Source of the DNA: Microbacterium pullorum
Lineage (GTDB): Bacteria > Actinomycetota > Actinomycetes > Actinomycetales > Microbacteriaceae
Reading direction: 5' to 3'
Assembly: GCF_014836535.1 (NCBI RefSeq)
Contig: NZ_JACSQP010000005.1
Coordinates: 124,001-188,000, forward strand
DNA: 64,000 bases
Under the pieces are notes generated by a model. That model was given only the letters and a program-made list of their open reading frames with translations. It was not told the origin of the DNA and did no database searches. Shown piece by piece: positions 42,395 to 52,188 of this stretch (positions are counted from its first letter, which is position 1; the number at the start of each line of letters is the position of its first letter). Both the position numbers and the translations under genes were made by a program.

Positions 42395-42469
42395 CGAGAT
42401 GCGGGGATCTGCCCGGATGCGGATGGAGGCCGCACCGGCATCAGCATTCCGGCAGATCCCCGCAGCTCG
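42395..42469. repeat. long imperfect inverted repeat
   Basis: A 26-bp arm at 42395-42420, core GCGGGGATCTGCC, is repeated inverted at 42444-42469, core GGCAGATCCCCGC. 23 of 26 positions match, with a 23-bp loop rich in CGGATGC. It lies between the divergent TrmH and sirtuin genes and could form a strong cruciform/hairpin. No gene lies inside. Confidence 0.8.
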
Positions 42470-42560
42470 GCCACGCTCGCCCCCGAAGCTCGGCAACGCG
42501 CGACGCCGCGAGGGCGGCCGCCGTAACCTGCCGGCAAACTGCGACGCCTAGAATCGGCGG

Positions 42561-43412
42561 GTGACCTCGGTGCGGCAACTCGATGCACCGACCATGCAAC
42601 TGGTCGGGCAGGCCGCCGACGCGTTCGCGGGCAGGCGCGTCGCCGTGCTCACCGGCGCGGGAGTGTCCACCGACTCCGGAATCCCCGACTACCGCGGCGA
42701 GGGTGCCCCCGCGCGCACCCCGATGACCGCGCAGCAGTTCCTCGGCAGCGAGGCCGCACGCCGGCGCTACTGGATCGGCAGCCACCTGGGCTGGCGGGCG
42801 TTCGCGAGCGCGAACCCCAACCCCGGCCACACCGCCCTCGCCGACCTCGAGCACGCCGGCATCGCCACCGGCGTCGTGACGCAGAACGTCGACGGTCTGC
42901 ACCTGCGCGCCGGCAGCCGCCGCGTCGTGGAGCTGCACGGCACCATGCGTCGGGTGTTCTGCACCCACTGCGGCCAGGTGTTCGACCGCCGCGACCTCGC
43001 CCGCCGCGTCGAGGCCGACAATCCGTGGCTCGACGTGCCCGACGACGTGCTGCTGGGGCCCGACGGCGACGTGCTGCCCGACACGGCCGACGGCTTCCGC
43101 GTGCCCGACTGCAGCGTCTGCGGCGGCATGCTCAAGCCCGACGTGGTCTTCTTCGGCGAGTTCGTGCCCGTCGAACGCTTCCGCGAGGCCGAACAGCTCG
43201 TCCGCACGAGCGAAGCGCTGCTGGTGGCCGGGTCATCGCTCGTGGTCAACTCCGGCATCCGCCTCGTCGAACGGGCGCGCCGTCGCAGACTTCCCGTGGT
43301 GATCGTCAATCGCGGCGAGACGCGCGCCGACCGCCACGCCACGGTCAAGATCGACGCCGGCACGAGCCCCGTGCTCACGGCTCTCACCGAGGCCCTCGAC
43401 GCCGCACGCTGA
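42561..43412 (+). CDS. Sir2-family NAD-dependent protein deacetylase
   Basis: A 283-residue sirtuin. LTGAGVSTDSGIPDYRG (NAD site), VTQNVDGLHLRAGS, the catalytic His in VELHGTMRRVFC, zinc ligands CTHC and CSVC, and FFGEFVP and GSSLVVNSG are all in place. It resembles SIRT4-like class II enzymes, which deacylate mitochondrial or bacterial metabolic enzymes. Start GTG 42561 has -10 TAGAAT at 42549-42554 six bases upstream (leaderless). Confidence 0.94.
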   Translation: MTSVRQLDAPTMQLVGQAADAFAGRRVAVLTGAGVSTDSGIPDYRGEGAPARTPMTAQQFLGSEAARRRYWIGSHLGWRAFASANPNPGHTALADLEHAGIATGVVTQNVDGLHLRAGSRRVVELHGTMRRVFCTHCGQVFDRRDLARRVEADNPWLDVPDDVLLGPDGDVLPDTADGFRVPDCSVCGGMLKPDVVFFGEFVPVERFREAEQLVRTSEALLVAGSSLVVNSGIRLVERARRRRLPVVIVNRGETRADRHATVKIDAGTSPVLTALTEALDAAR

Positions 43413-43446
43413 GCGTTCTTACGGATGCCGCGGCTAGGCTCGAAGG

Positions 43447-44097
43447 GTGACTCTGCTGACCCTCGTGCGCCACGGTGAGACCGACTGGAACCGCGCCCGC
43501 CGCATCCAGGGATCCACCGACATCCCCCTCAACGACACCGGCCGCGCCCAGGCGCGCGCGACGGCGGAGCGCCTGCGCGCCCGCCTCACCCCCGACGCCC
43601 CCGTCGTGGTCGTCAGCAGCGACCTGTCCCGCGCCCACGAGACCGCAGAGATCATCGCGGCGACCCTCGGCGTCGCCGGCCCCCGGGTCTACCCGCAGCT
43701 GCGCGAGCGCGCCTACGGCGAGGCCGAGGGCGTGGATTCGGCAGAGTTCCTGGAGCGCTGGGGCGACTGGCACTCCGCCGAGATCCCCAGCGCCGAGCCG
43801 TGGCCCGAGGTGCGCGCCCGCGCCCTGTCGGCGCTGCGGCAGATCGCCGTCGACGTGCGCCGCACGACCGCCCCGGCCGCGGCATCGGTCATCGCCGTCG
43901 CACACGGCGCACTCATCCGCGAGATCATCCGTCACGCGACCGGCGGTCAGCTGCCGCCCACGGGCTTCCGGCTGCCGAACGGGTCGACCTACGACATCCT
44001 GCTCGAACGCGACCGCCTGCGCCTGCTGTCGGACGTGGGCCCGGATGCCGCCACTGACGACGCCGCCCCGGCCGAGGCCCCGGCGACCGCGCGCTAA
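43447..44097 (+). CDS. histidine phosphatase (phosphoglycerate mutase-like)
   Basis: A 216-residue branch-1 histidine phosphatase. LVRHGETDWNRARRIQGSTD contains the catalytic RHG, RAHE and RERAYGEAEG follow, and AHGALIREII supplies the second His. Likely a phosphatase rather than a glycolytic mutase. Start GTG 43447 has -10 TAGGCT at 43435-43440 six bases upstream. Its stop overlaps the convergent CitE-like gene by 4 bp. Confidence 0.92.
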   Translation: MTLLTLVRHGETDWNRARRIQGSTDIPLNDTGRAQARATAERLRARLTPDAPVVVVSSDLSRAHETAEIIAATLGVAGPRVYPQLRERAYGEAEGVDSAEFLERWGDWHSAEIPSAEPWPEVRARALSALRQIAVDVRRTTAPAAASVIAVAHGALIREIIRHATGGQLPPTGFRLPNGSTYDILLERDRLRLLSDVGPDAATDDAAPAEAPATAR

Positions 44098-44912
44098 GCC
44101 CCCGCGCCGGCTCGGTGCAGCAGCATGCGCGCGTGGCGCAGCACCGGCTCGTCGACCATGCGCCCGCGGTGCGTGAACACCCCGCGCGCGCCTTCGGCCG
44201 CCGCCAGCACGTCCCGTGCCCACGCGAGTTCGTGCTCGCCGGGCCGGTACGCCTCACGGATCACCGCGACCTGCGAGGGGTGGATGCAGGCGGTGGCCGC
44301 GAAGCCGCTCGCTGCGGCATCCTCCGCCTCCCGCGCCAACCCCTTCACATCGGCGATGTCGAGGTGCACCGCGTCGATCGCCGCCTTGCCGCGGGCACCC
44401 GCGGCCAGCAGCACGCGCGAGCGGGCGTAGCGGGCGACGTCGCGGTAGCGGCCGCCGGGCTTGCGGCTCGACGTGCCGCCGAGCGAGGCCACGAGGTCTT
44501 CGGCGCCCCACATGAGCCCCGCGACGTTCTCGAGCGCGGCGATGCGCTCGGCAGCGGCCACACCCCGGGCCGTCTCGCACAGAGCGATCACCCGGTAGCG
44601 GGGATCGATGCGGCCGATGCGCTTGGCCGACTCGGACTTGGCGACCATGATCGTGCGCACGTCGGTCTGCGACAGGGTGGCCAGGTCCGCATCGAACTCG
44701 GCCGTGCCGACCGGATTCACCCGCACGATCACCCGCGCCGGGTCGAGTTCGGCGTCGATGAGGGCGCCGCGGGCGGCGGTCTTCGCGTGGGGCGCGACGG
44801 CGTCTTCGAGGTCGATGATCACGCCGTCGGCGCGTGCGAGCGCCGATGCGTACCGCTCGGGGCGGTCGGCGGGGCAGAACAGCAGGGCGGGGCCGGCGTG
44901 CAACGCGGTCAC
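44094..44912 (-). CDS. HpcH/HpaI (CitE-like) CoA-ester lyase, leucine operon
   Basis: A 272-residue TIM-barrel lyase. LFCPADRPERYASA and DGVIIDLEDAVAPHAK at the start hold the Asp metal ligand, VIVRVNP and VIALCETARGV further residues, and LMWGAEDLVASLGG the conserved end of the barrel. CitE-like enzymes cleave malyl-, citramalyl- or related hydroxyacyl-CoAs. As the fifth gene of a leucine catabolic operon it may stand in for HMG-CoA lyase; that is inference. Start GTG 44912 overlaps the MaoC stop (GTGA). Confidence 0.88.
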   Translation of the reverse strand: MTALHAGPALLFCPADRPERYASALARADGVIIDLEDAVAPHAKTAARGALIDAELDPARVIVRVNPVGTAEFDADLATLSQTDVRTIMVAKSESAKRIGRIDPRYRVIALCETARGVAAAERIAALENVAGLMWGAEDLVASLGGTSSRKPGGRYRDVARYARSRVLLAAGARGKAAIDAVHLDIADVKGLAREAEDAAASGFAATACIHPSQVAVIREAYRPGEHELAWARDVLAAAEGARGVFTHRGRMVDEPVLRHARMLLHRAGAGA

Positions 44913-45421
44913 GTCTCGTCCTTCTCGTGGGAACGGCACCACACCAGTGCCGTGCGGGTGGCCGTGGCGACGACGACGTCGTCCTGGTTGCGCCCGGTGT
45001 GGCGCATGATCACGATCCCCTGACCGGGGCGGGATGCCGATGGTCGCGCACTCACGATCTCGGTGTCGCAGTACAGCGTGTCGCCGGGGAAGAGCGGCGC
45101 GGGGAAGCCGACCTCGTCCAGCCCGAGCTGGGCGACGAGGGTGCCCTGCGTCAACTGCGGGACCGAGGAGCCGATGAGGGTCGCGAGCGTCCACATGGAG
45201 TTGATGAGGGGGCGGCCGAACGGCTGGGTCTGCGCGTACGCCTCGTCGACGTGCAGCGCCTGCGGGTTCATCGTGAGGGCCGAGAACAGCTGATTGTCGG
45301 CCTGGGTGACGGTGCGGCCCGGGCGGTGCACGTAGCGCGCGCCGACCTCGAACTCCTCGAACCACAGCCCGCGCTGCATGATCGTGCGCGCAGCGCTCGG
45401 GGTGTCCGCCATGTCGTTCAC
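44909..45421 (-). CDS. MaoC-family enoyl-CoA hydratase, leucine operon
   Basis: A 170-residue hot-dog-fold hydratase: GLWFEEFEVGARYVHRPGRT, VTQADNQLFSALTMNPQALHVDEAY, which includes the catalytic D-x(4)-H type segment, and LFPGDTLYCDTEI. It hydrates trans-enoyl-CoA. GTG 45421 overlaps the dehydrogenase stop (GTGA); ATG 45412 is three codons further in. In the operon it follows the acyl-CoA dehydrogenase and biotin carboxylase and may hydrate 3-methylglutaconyl-CoA, replacing the crotonase-type hydratase usually used. Confidence 0.88.
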   Translation of the reverse strand: MNDMADTPSAARTIMQRGLWFEEFEVGARYVHRPGRTVTQADNQLFSALTMNPQALHVDEAYAQTQPFGRPLINSMWTLATLIGSSVPQLTQGTLVAQLGLDEVGFPAPLFPGDTLYCDTEIVSARPSASRPGQGIVIMRHTGRNQDDVVVATATRTALVWCRSHEKDET

Positions 45422-46587
45422 GCTACCCCGAGCGCCCGCGCGATGACGAGCAGCTGCACCTCGGTGGTCCCCTCCCCGATCTCGAGGATCTTGCTGTCGC
45501 GGTAGTGCCGGGCGACGGGGTACTCGTTCATGAAGCCGTTGCCGCCGAAGATCTGCGTCGCGTCGCGGGCGTTGTCCATCGCGGCGTCGCCGGACACGAG
45601 CTTGGCGATGGCCGCCTCCGTCTTGAACGGCCGGCCTGCGTCGCGCAGGTGCGCCGCGCGCACCCAGGCGAGCCGCGCGGTGTGCACGCGTGCCTGCATG
45701 CGGGCGAGGGTGAATTGGATGCCCTGGCGGGTCGCCAGCGGCGCCCCGAAGACGACCCGCGACCGGGCGTAGTCCAGCGCTGCCTCCAGGCATCCCTCGG
45801 CCGCCCCGGTCGCCAGCGCGGCGATCGCGATGCGGCCCTCGTCGAGGATGTGCAGGAAGTTCGCGAACCCTCGGCCCTCTTCGCCCAGCAGGTTGCCCTC
45901 CGGCACCCGGCAGCCGTCGAAGCTCAGCGGGTGGGTGTCGGACGCGCGCCACCCCACCTTGTCGTAGGCGGGTCCGACGGTGAACCCCGGGGTGCCCGAG
46001 GGCACGATGATCGTGGAGATCTGCGGCCGATCGCCCTCGCGGCCGGTCACCGCCGTGACGGTGACGAACCGGGTGAGGGGTGTGCCGGAGTTGGTGATGA
46101 ACTGCTTGCTGCCCTCGATCACCCACTCGCCGTCGTCGCGGCGGGCGGTGGTGCGGGTCGCGCCGGCATCGGACCCCGCCTCGGGCTCGGTGAGCCCGAA
46201 CCCGGCGAGCGCGCGCCCCGCGAGGAGGTCGGGGAGCAATTCGTCGCGCTGCGCGTCGGTGCCGAAACGGAACACCGGCATGGCGCCGAGGCTCACCGCC
46301 GCCTCGAGGGTGATGGCGATGGACTGGTCGGCGCGGGCGAGCGCCTCGATGGCGAGTCCGAGGGCGAGGTAGGTGCCGCCCTGTCCGCCGACCTTCTCGG
46401 GGAACGGCAGCCCGAACAGGCCCAGCTCCCCCATCTGCGCGACGACGTCCAGTGGCAGCGTGTGCGTGCGGTCGGCCTCGTACGCCCGCGGGGCGACCAC
46501 CTCGTCGGCGAAGGCCCGCACCATGCGGGCGAGCTCGATCTCGTCGTCTTCCAGCGCGTAGGAGCGCAGGTCGATGGGTCCGGTCAT
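45418..46587 (-). CDS. acyl-CoA dehydrogenase (isovaleryl-CoA dehydrogenase-like)
   Basis: A 389-residue FAD enzyme of standard length. [19 protein letters not shown] and FITNSG form the FAD-binding strands, [40 protein letters not shown] and [18 protein letters not shown] the C-terminal helical domain. By operon context it should oxidise isovaleryl-CoA to 3-methylcrotonyl-CoA. ATG 46587 overlaps the stop of the carboxylase gene (ATGA). Confidence 0.92.
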   Translation of the reverse strand: MTGPIDLRSYALEDDEIELARMVRAFADEVVAPRAYEADRTHTLPLDVVAQMGELGLFGLPFPEKVGGQGGTYLALGLAIEALARADQSIAITLEAAVSLGAMPVFRFGTDAQRDELLPDLLAGRALAGFGLTEPEAGSDAGATRTTARRDDGEWVIEGSKQFITNSGTPLTRFVTVTAVTGREGDRPQISTIIVPSGTPGFTVGPAYDKVGWRASDTHPLSFDGCRVPEGNLLGEEGRGFANFLHILDEGRIAIAALATGAAEGCLEAALDYARSRVVFGAPLATRQGIQFTLARMQARVHTARLAWVRAAHLRDAGRPFKTEAAIAKLVSGDAAMDNARDATQIFGGNGFMNEYPVARHYRDSKILEIGEGTTEVQLLVIARALGVA

Positions 46588-48500
46588 GGGGTCTCCTCCT
46601 CGGGGGTGTCGTGCACCTCGGCGAGCACATCGTCGCGGCGCACCTGCGCGCCGATCGCGACGAGGATGCGTGCCACGCCCTCGTGGGGCGCGGTCACGGT
46701 GTGCTCCATCTTCATGGCTTCGATCGTGGCCAGGCGTGCGCCGGATGCCACGCGCGCGCCGTCCGGCACGTGCACGGCGACGACGGTGCCGGGCAGCGGC
46801 GCGCGCACGTGCGGCGGGGCCGCGGCGTCGACGCGCTCGCGGGCGGAGCGCCGCCGCCGAGACGCCTCGCGACGCGACAGCGGGCGCAGTCGCTGGGTGA
46901 CGCCGTCGAGATGCACCCACACGTCGCCGTCGGCGTCGCGGGCGACGGCGACGCCGTCGACGACGCCCGCGGATGCCGCGGCGACCTCGCCCGCGTCGGT
47001 CTCGAACGTCCACGCGCGCGGCTCGGCGCGACCGCTCAGGCGCCAGCCGTCGCTCCGATGCCACGGCGAGCCGTCGGCGGGTGGGGCGTCACTCTGGAGC
47101 GCACCGGCGGCCGCGGCGAGCGCGCGCTCGCCAGGTGCGGGCACGGCGACCGGCGGCATGCGACCGATGATGCCGGTCTCCAGTTCGCCGCTGCGCACGG
47201 CCGGCACGGCCAGCAGGGTACGCAGGAACGCGATGTTGGTGTCGACGCCGAGCACGACGGTCTCGGCCAGAGCGGCATCGAGCAGCGCGAGCGCGGCGGC
47301 CCGGTCGGCGGCGTGCGCGATGACCTTCGCGATCATGGGGTCGTAGTGGCTCGTCACGGCGGTGCCGGTCTCCACGGCGCTGTCCACGCGCACCCCGCGC
47401 GGGGCCCGCCAGGCGATCACGTCGCCCGTGGCGGGGAGGAAGCCGCGCGCCGGACTCTCGGCGTAGACGCGCGCCTCGATCGCGTGGCCGTCCAGGTGCA
47501 CGTCGTCCTGGGCGAACCCGAGCGGGCGACCGGCGGCGATGCGCAGCTGCTCGGCAACGAGATCGATCCCCGTGACGAGCTCGGTCACCGGGTGCTCCAC
47601 CTGCAGCCGGGTGTTCATCTCGATGAAGAAGAACTCGTCCGGCCGGTCCCCGGACACGAGGAACTCCACCGTCCCGGCACCCCGGTACCCGACACTGGCG
47701 GCGGCCCGGCACGCGGCCTCGCCGAGGCGCTCCCGCGTCGCCGCATCGACCGCCGGCGAGGGAGCCTCCTCGATGACCTTCTGATGCCGCCGCTGCAGGG
47801 AGCATTCGCGCTCGCCGAGGTGCACGACACCGCCGTGCGCGTCGGCGAGCACCTGCACCTCGATGTGACGGGGGCGGGTGACGAGCCGCTCGAGCAGCAG
47901 GGTGTCGTCGCCGAAGGCGGCGGCGGCCACCCGCCGGGCCGCGGCGAGCGCGTCGGCGAGCGCCTCGGGGCCGGCGACGATCTGCATCCCCTTGCCCCCA
48001 CCACCCGCTGACGGCTTCACCAGCAGCGGGTACCCGTGCTCTGCGGCGGCCTCGGCGATGGCGGCATCGGTCAGGCCCGCCGCACTGAACCCCGGCACCA
48101 CCGGCACGCCGTGCCCCGCCACGTGCTCCTTGGAACGGATCTTGTCGCCCATCACCCGCAGCGCCTCATCGCCCGGGCCGACGAACACGAGTCCCGCGTC
48201 GGTGCAGGCGCGCGCGAAATCGGCGTTCTCGGAGAGGAACCCGTATCCGGGGTGCACCGCCTCGGCTCCGGTGTCGCGGGCGGCGGCGACGACGGCGGCG
48301 ATGTCGAGGTACGACTCGGCCGCGGCGGCACCGCCGATGCGCACTGCGATGTCGGCTTCGCGCACGTGGGGGGACGCGGCATCCGCGTCGCTGTAGACGG
48401 CCACCGAGCGCATGCCGAGGCGGCGGAGGGTGCGGATGATGCGGCGGGCGATCTCGCCGCGGTTGGCGACGAGCACGGTGTGGAAGGGCGAGGTGGTCAT
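46584..48500 (-). CDS. mccA: biotin-dependent acyl-CoA carboxylase alpha subunit (methylcrotonyl-CoA type)
   Basis: A 638-residue protein. Biotin carboxylase domain: [46 protein letters not shown]-grasp loop, and [14 protein letters not shown]. It is followed by a linker and a C-terminal biotinyl domain with EAMKMEH around residue 597-603. It carboxylates biotin and passes it to the beta subunit. The gap to mccB is one base. Length and neighbour identity favour 3-methylcrotonyl-CoA over propionyl-CoA. Confidence 0.93.
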   Translation of the reverse strand: MTTSPFHTVLVANRGEIARRIIRTLRRLGMRSVAVYSDADAASPHVREADIAVRIGGAAAAESYLDIAAVVAAARDTGAEAVHPGYGFLSENADFARACTDAGLVFVGPGDEALRVMGDKIRSKEHVAGHGVPVVPGFSAAGLTDAAIAEAAAEHGYPLLVKPSAGGGGKGMQIVAGPEALADALAAARRVAAAAFGDDTLLLERLVTRPRHIEVQVLADAHGGVVHLGERECSLQRRHQKVIEEAPSPAVDAATRERLGEAACRAAASVGYRGAGTVEFLVSGDRPDEFFFIEMNTRLQVEHPVTELVTGIDLVAEQLRIAAGRPLGFAQDDVHLDGHAIEARVYAESPARGFLPATGDVIAWRAPRGVRVDSAVETGTAVTSHYDPMIAKVIAHAADRAAALALLDAALAETVVLGVDTNIAFLRTLLAVPAVRSGELETGIIGRMPPVAVPAPGERALAAAAGALQSDAPPADGSPWHRSDGWRLSGRAEPRAWTFETDAGEVAAASAGVVDGVAVARDADGDVWVHLDGVTQRLRPLSRREASRRRRSARERVDAAAPPHVRAPLPGTVVAVHVPDGARVASGARLATIEAMKMEHTVTAPHEGVARILVAIGAQVRRDDVLAEVHDTPEEETP

Positions 48501-48501
48501 G

Positions 48502-50085
48502 TCACATCCGGAACAGGCCGAAGCCCGGGTCGGCGAGCGGGACGCGGGAGATGACGTCGAGGGCGAGCCCCAGCACATCGCGGGTGTCGACGGGGTCGAT
48601 CACGCCGTCGTCCCAGAGCCGCGCGGTGGCGTAGTACGGGTCGCTCTGCCGTTCGAACTGCTCACGCACGGGCGCTTCGAACGCGTCGCGCTGCTCGGCC
48701 GTCCACTCCCCGCCGCGGCGCGCCACCTGGTCGGCCTTGACGGTGCCGAGCACCGATGCCGCCTGCGCGCCCCCCATCACCGAGATACGACTGCCCGGCC
48801 AGCTCCACAGGAACCGCGGCCCGTAGGCACGCCCGCACATCGCGTAGTTGCCGGCGCCGAACGATCCCCCCACCACGACGGTGAGCTTGGGCACCCGGGT
48901 GGTGGAGACGGCGGTGACCATCTTCGCCCCGTCCTTGGCGATGCCGGCCGCCTCGGCGTCGCGGCCCACCATGAATCCGGAGATGTTCTGCAGGAACAGC
49001 AGCGGGAGGCCGCGCTGATCGCACAGCTCGATGAAGTGGGCGCCCTTGAGAGCCGATTCCCCGAACAGCACCCCGTTGTTGGCGACGATGCCGACGGGAT
49101 GCCCGTGGATGCGGGCGAACGTGGTGATGAGCGTGGTGCCGTACTCCCGCTTGAACTCGTGCCGGCTGTCGGCGTCGACGAGGCGTGAAATCACCTCGTG
49201 CGGGTCGTAGGGCTGCGCGACGTCGACCGGCACCACGTCGTAGAGGCCTTCGGGGTCGAGGCACGGCGGCACCGCGGCGTGCACGGTCCAGGCCGGGGAG
49301 GCCGGGGCGGGCAGGGTCAGCACGATGTCGCGCATGATCTCCAGCGCGTGCTCGTCGTCGTCGGCGAGGTGGTCGGCGACGCCGGAGCGGCGCGCGTGCA
49401 GTTCGCCGCCGCCGAGCTCCTCCGCCGTGACCACCTCTCCGATCGCCGCCTTCACCAGTGGCGGACCCCCGAGGAAGATCGTGCCCTGCCCCCGCACGAT
49501 GATCGTCTCGTCGCTCATCGCCGGCACATACGCCCCGCCGGCGGTGCACGACCCGAGCACTGCGGCCAGCTGCGGGATGCCGGCGGCGGAGAGCCGCGCC
49601 TGGTTGTAGAAGATGCGGCCGAAGTGGTCGCGGTCGGGGAAGACCTCATCCTGCATCGGCAGGTAGGCGCCGCCGGAGTCCACGAGATACAGGCAGGGCA
49701 GCCGGTTCTCCAGCGCGATCTCCTGCGCGCGCAGGTGCTTCTTCACCGTCAGCGGATAGTACGTGCCCCCTTTGACGGTCGCGTCGTTGCAGATGACCAT
49801 CACGTGCCTGCCGTGCACCAGGCCGATGCCGGCGACCACACCGGCGGCGGGCGCCTGCCCGTCGTAGAGGCCCTCGGCGGCCAGCGGGGCGATCTCGAGG
49901 AACGGGCTCCCCTCGTCCAGCAGTCGTGTCACGCGCTCCCGTGGCAGCAGTTTGCCGCGCGAGCGGTGGCGCTCCCGTGCGACCTCTCCCCCGCCCACGG
50001 CCGCCCGCTCCAGCCGCTCCCGCAGCTCGGCGGCGAGCGCGCGCTGGGTGGGCGCGAGGGGTGGGGCGGTGGCCGCTGCACTCAT
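48502..50085 (-). CDS. mccB: acyl-CoA carboxylase beta (carboxyltransferase) subunit, methylcrotonyl-CoA type
   Basis: A 527-residue crotonase-fold carboxyltransferase: [92 protein letters not shown] and [20 protein letters not shown]. These match MCC beta, not ACC or PCC beta. It is the first gene of the leucine operon and divergent from a TetR regulator. ATG 50085 has GGAGA upstream. Confidence 0.94.
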   Translation of the reverse strand: MSAAATAPPLAPTQRALAAELRERLERAAVGGGEVARERHRSRGKLLPRERVTRLLDEGSPFLEIAPLAAEGLYDGQAPAAGVVAGIGLVHGRHVMVICNDATVKGGTYYPLTVKKHLRAQEIALENRLPCLYLVDSGGAYLPMQDEVFPDRDHFGRIFYNQARLSAAGIPQLAAVLGSCTAGGAYVPAMSDETIIVRGQGTIFLGGPPLVKAAIGEVVTAEELGGGELHARRSGVADHLADDDEHALEIMRDIVLTLPAPASPAWTVHAAVPPCLDPEGLYDVVPVDVAQPYDPHEVISRLVDADSRHEFKREYGTTLITTFARIHGHPVGIVANNGVLFGESALKGAHFIELCDQRGLPLLFLQNISGFMVGRDAEAAGIAKDGAKMVTAVSTTRVPKLTVVVGGSFGAGNYAMCGRAYGPRFLWSWPGSRISVMGGAQAASVLGTVKADQVARRGGEWTAEQRDAFEAPVREQFERQSDPYYATARLWDDGVIDPVDTRDVLGLALDVISRVPLADPGFGLFRM

Positions 50086-50144
50086 GCTGTCTCCGTCGAC
50101 GTCACGATCGCGTCACACCGGGTTGTCGCCCGGACGGCGCGCAT

Positions 50145-50189
50145 GGTTAATTGGCATTAACCGAGACTTCAGGTTAGCGAGGATTAACT
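50145..50189. promoter_or_regulatory. two palindromic operators between mccB and the TetR gene
   Basis: GGTTAATTGGCATTAACC (50145-50162) has perfect 7-bp arms, and GGTTAGCGAGGATTAACT (50172-50189) is a weaker copy 27 bp downstream, reaching to four bases before the TetR start. The consensus GGTTAnnnnnnATTAACC is a good candidate for autoregulation and control of the mcc operon. It is the only AT-rich segment in the neighbourhood. Confidence 0.75.
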
Positions 50190-50192
50190 GAT

Positions 50193-50789
50193 ATGACAAC
50201 GGGAACGACCGACCGCAGCCGTGCGAAGGCCGGCCGCCAGGCGTCACTCATGCGGGAGGCCGCTCGCCTGTTCGCCGACCGCGGGTTCGCGGGAGTGAGC
50301 CTGGAGGACATCGGCACGGCGGTGGGCATCACCGGCCCCGCCGTCTACCGGCACTTCCCCAACAAGCGCGCCCTGCTGGATGCGATCCTCGTCGGCGTCA
50401 GCCACACCCTGCGCGACGGCGGTCGCGACGTCGTCGAGGCCGGTGGCGACCCCGACGACGTGCTCGACGCCCTCATCGCCTTCCACGTCGACTTCGCCCT
50501 CGCCTCCGCCGACGTCATCCGCGTGCAGGACCGCGAGCTGGGCAACCTCAGCGATGCCGACCGGCACACCGTGCGCCGCCTGCAGCGCGAGTACGTCGAA
50601 CTGTGGGTGCAGGTGCTCTCCGCGCGTCGCCCGACGCTCACGGCGGGCGAGCAGCGGGTGCGCGCACACGCGTGCTTCGGGCTCATCAACTCCACGCCCC
50701 ACAGCCTGCGCGTCGCCCGCGACACCGCCGCCGACGTCGACGTGCGCGGGATCCTCCGCACCATGGCGCGGGCGAGCCTCACGGCCTGA
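50193..50789 (+). CDS. TetR/AcrR-family transcriptional regulator of the leucine operon
   Basis: A 198-residue TetR-type repressor. The N-terminal HTH (about 15-60), LMREAARLFADRGFAGVSLEDI ... GITGPAVYRHFPNKRALL, is canonical; the C-terminal ligand domain is helical (QRVRAHACFGLINS). It is divergent from mccB and its start lies next to two GGTTA/ATTAACC palindromes, so it probably represses the mcc operon until an acyl-CoA intermediate binds. Confidence 0.9.
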   Translation: MTTGTTDRSRAKAGRQASLMREAARLFADRGFAGVSLEDIGTAVGITGPAVYRHFPNKRALLDAILVGVSHTLRDGGRDVVEAGGDPDDVLDALIAFHVDFALASADVIRVQDRELGNLSDADRHTVRRLQREYVELWVQVLSARRPTLTAGEQRVRAHACFGLINSTPHSLRVARDTAADVDVRGILRTMARASLTA

Positions 50790-50823
50790 ACGACCGGCCC
50801 GACCTGCCGCACGCGGCGTCCGA

Positions 50824-52188
50824 TCAGGCGACCAGCAGCGCGCGGGCCGGCTGGCGCAGCAGCGCGGCCACGTCGGCGAGGAACCGCGCGCCCTGCTCGC
50901 CGTCGACGAGCCGATGGTCGAACGACAGGCTGAGGGTCAGCACGTCCCGCAACGCCACCTGACCCTCGTGCTCCCACGGCGTGGGCCGCACTGTGCCGAG
51001 TGCGAGGATGCCCGCCTCCCCCGGGTTGAGGATCGGCGTGCCGGCGTCCACCCCGAAGACCCCCACGTTGGTGATCGTGAACGTGCCGCCCGCGAGCGCG
51101 TCGGGCTGGGAGCGCCCCGCCCGTGCGGTCTCGGCGAGCGCGGCGATCGCGTCGGCGAGTGCGGGGAGCGCCAGCGCACCGGCATCCTTCACGTTGGGGA
51201 CGACCAGCCCCCGATCGGTCGCCGCGGCGATGCCGAGGTTCACCCGGCCGAACTGCACGATCTCCTCCCCCTCCCATCGGGAATTGAGCATCGGATGCCG
51301 CGGCAGCGTGAGGCACACCGCCTTCGCGGCGACCGCGAGGATGCCGATGCGGTGAGCGGCGAGCGCGCGGTCCTCGCGCAGCGACGCGACGAGGCGCGTG
51401 GTCTCGGTGACGTCGACGGTGAGGAAGACCGTCGCGTGCGGTGCCGTGAAGGCGCTGTGCACCATCGCCTGGGCGGTGACCTTGCGTACTCCCCGCACCG
51501 GGATGCGGGTGTCGGAGGGGTCGGTCGACGTGATGGGCGTCAGCGTCGCCGCGGGCGCTGCGGCGCGGCCCGCGGCGAACGACCCCACATCGGCGCGCGT
51601 GACCCGGGAGTCGTGGCCGGTGGCGGTCACGAGCGCGAGGTCCACCCCGAGCTCCTTCGAGAGGCGGCGGACCGGCGGCGTGGATCGCGGCCGGTCGGTG
51701 GGTGCCGGCTCGGGCTCGAGGGTGCGCGCGGCATCGTGCGGTGCGGCCTGCCGCACGTGGGTGTCGCCGGCGGCTCCCGCGCTCGCCGTGCGGCGGCGGC
51801 GCTGCGGACGCGCGCCCGATGCCGGTGCGGCACCGTAGCCGACCAGGTTCGGCCGCGGAGCGTCACCGGCCGTCGCGGGCACGGCGGGAGCTGCGGCTGC
51901 GGCGGGCGTGGCATCCGTGTTCGTGTGGACGTCGGCGTCATCGCCGGCGCCCACGACGTCGACGGACATGATCACGCTCCCCACCGCGATCACATCCCCC
52001 GCCGCCGCGTGCAGCATCGTGATGCGCCCCGCGTGCGGCGAGGGCAGCTCGACGATGGCCTTGGCGGTCTCGACCTCGGCGATGGTCTGGTTGAGGGCCA
52101 CCTCGTCACCTTCGGTGACCAGCCACTGCACGAGCTCGGCTTCAGGCAGCCCCTCGCCGAGATCGGGCAGGCAGAACTCGGCGATCAC
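50824..52188 (-). CDS. bkdC: branched-chain 2-oxo acid dehydrogenase E2 (dihydrolipoamide acyltransferase)
   Basis: A 454-residue E2. One lipoyl domain with lipoyl-Lys in VETAKAIVELPSP (about residue 43), an Ala/Pro linker with an E1/E3-binding domain (VRRLSKELGVDLALVTATGHDSR, about 175-200), and the catalytic acyltransferase domain ending SFDHRLVDGEQGARF with the active His and Asp. Start GTG 52188 overlaps the E1 beta stop (GTGA). No E3 is in the window, so it must be shared. Confidence 0.92.
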   Translation of the reverse strand: MIAEFCLPDLGEGLPEAELVQWLVTEGDEVALNQTIAEVETAKAIVELPSPHAGRITMLHAAAGDVIAVGSVIMSVDVVGAGDDADVHTNTDATPAAAAAPAVPATAGDAPRPNLVGYGAAPASGARPQRRRRTASAGAAGDTHVRQAAPHDAARTLEPEPAPTDRPRSTPPVRRLSKELGVDLALVTATGHDSRVTRADVGSFAAGRAAAPAATLTPITSTDPSDTRIPVRGVRKVTAQAMVHSAFTAPHATVFLTVDVTETTRLVASLREDRALAAHRIGILAVAAKAVCLTLPRHPMLNSRWEGEEIVQFGRVNLGIAAATDRGLVVPNVKDAGALALPALADAIAALAETARAGRSQPDALAGGTFTITNVGVFGVDAGTPILNPGEAGILALGTVRPTPWEHEGQVALRDVLTLSLSFDHRLVDGEQGARFLADVAALLRQPARALLVA

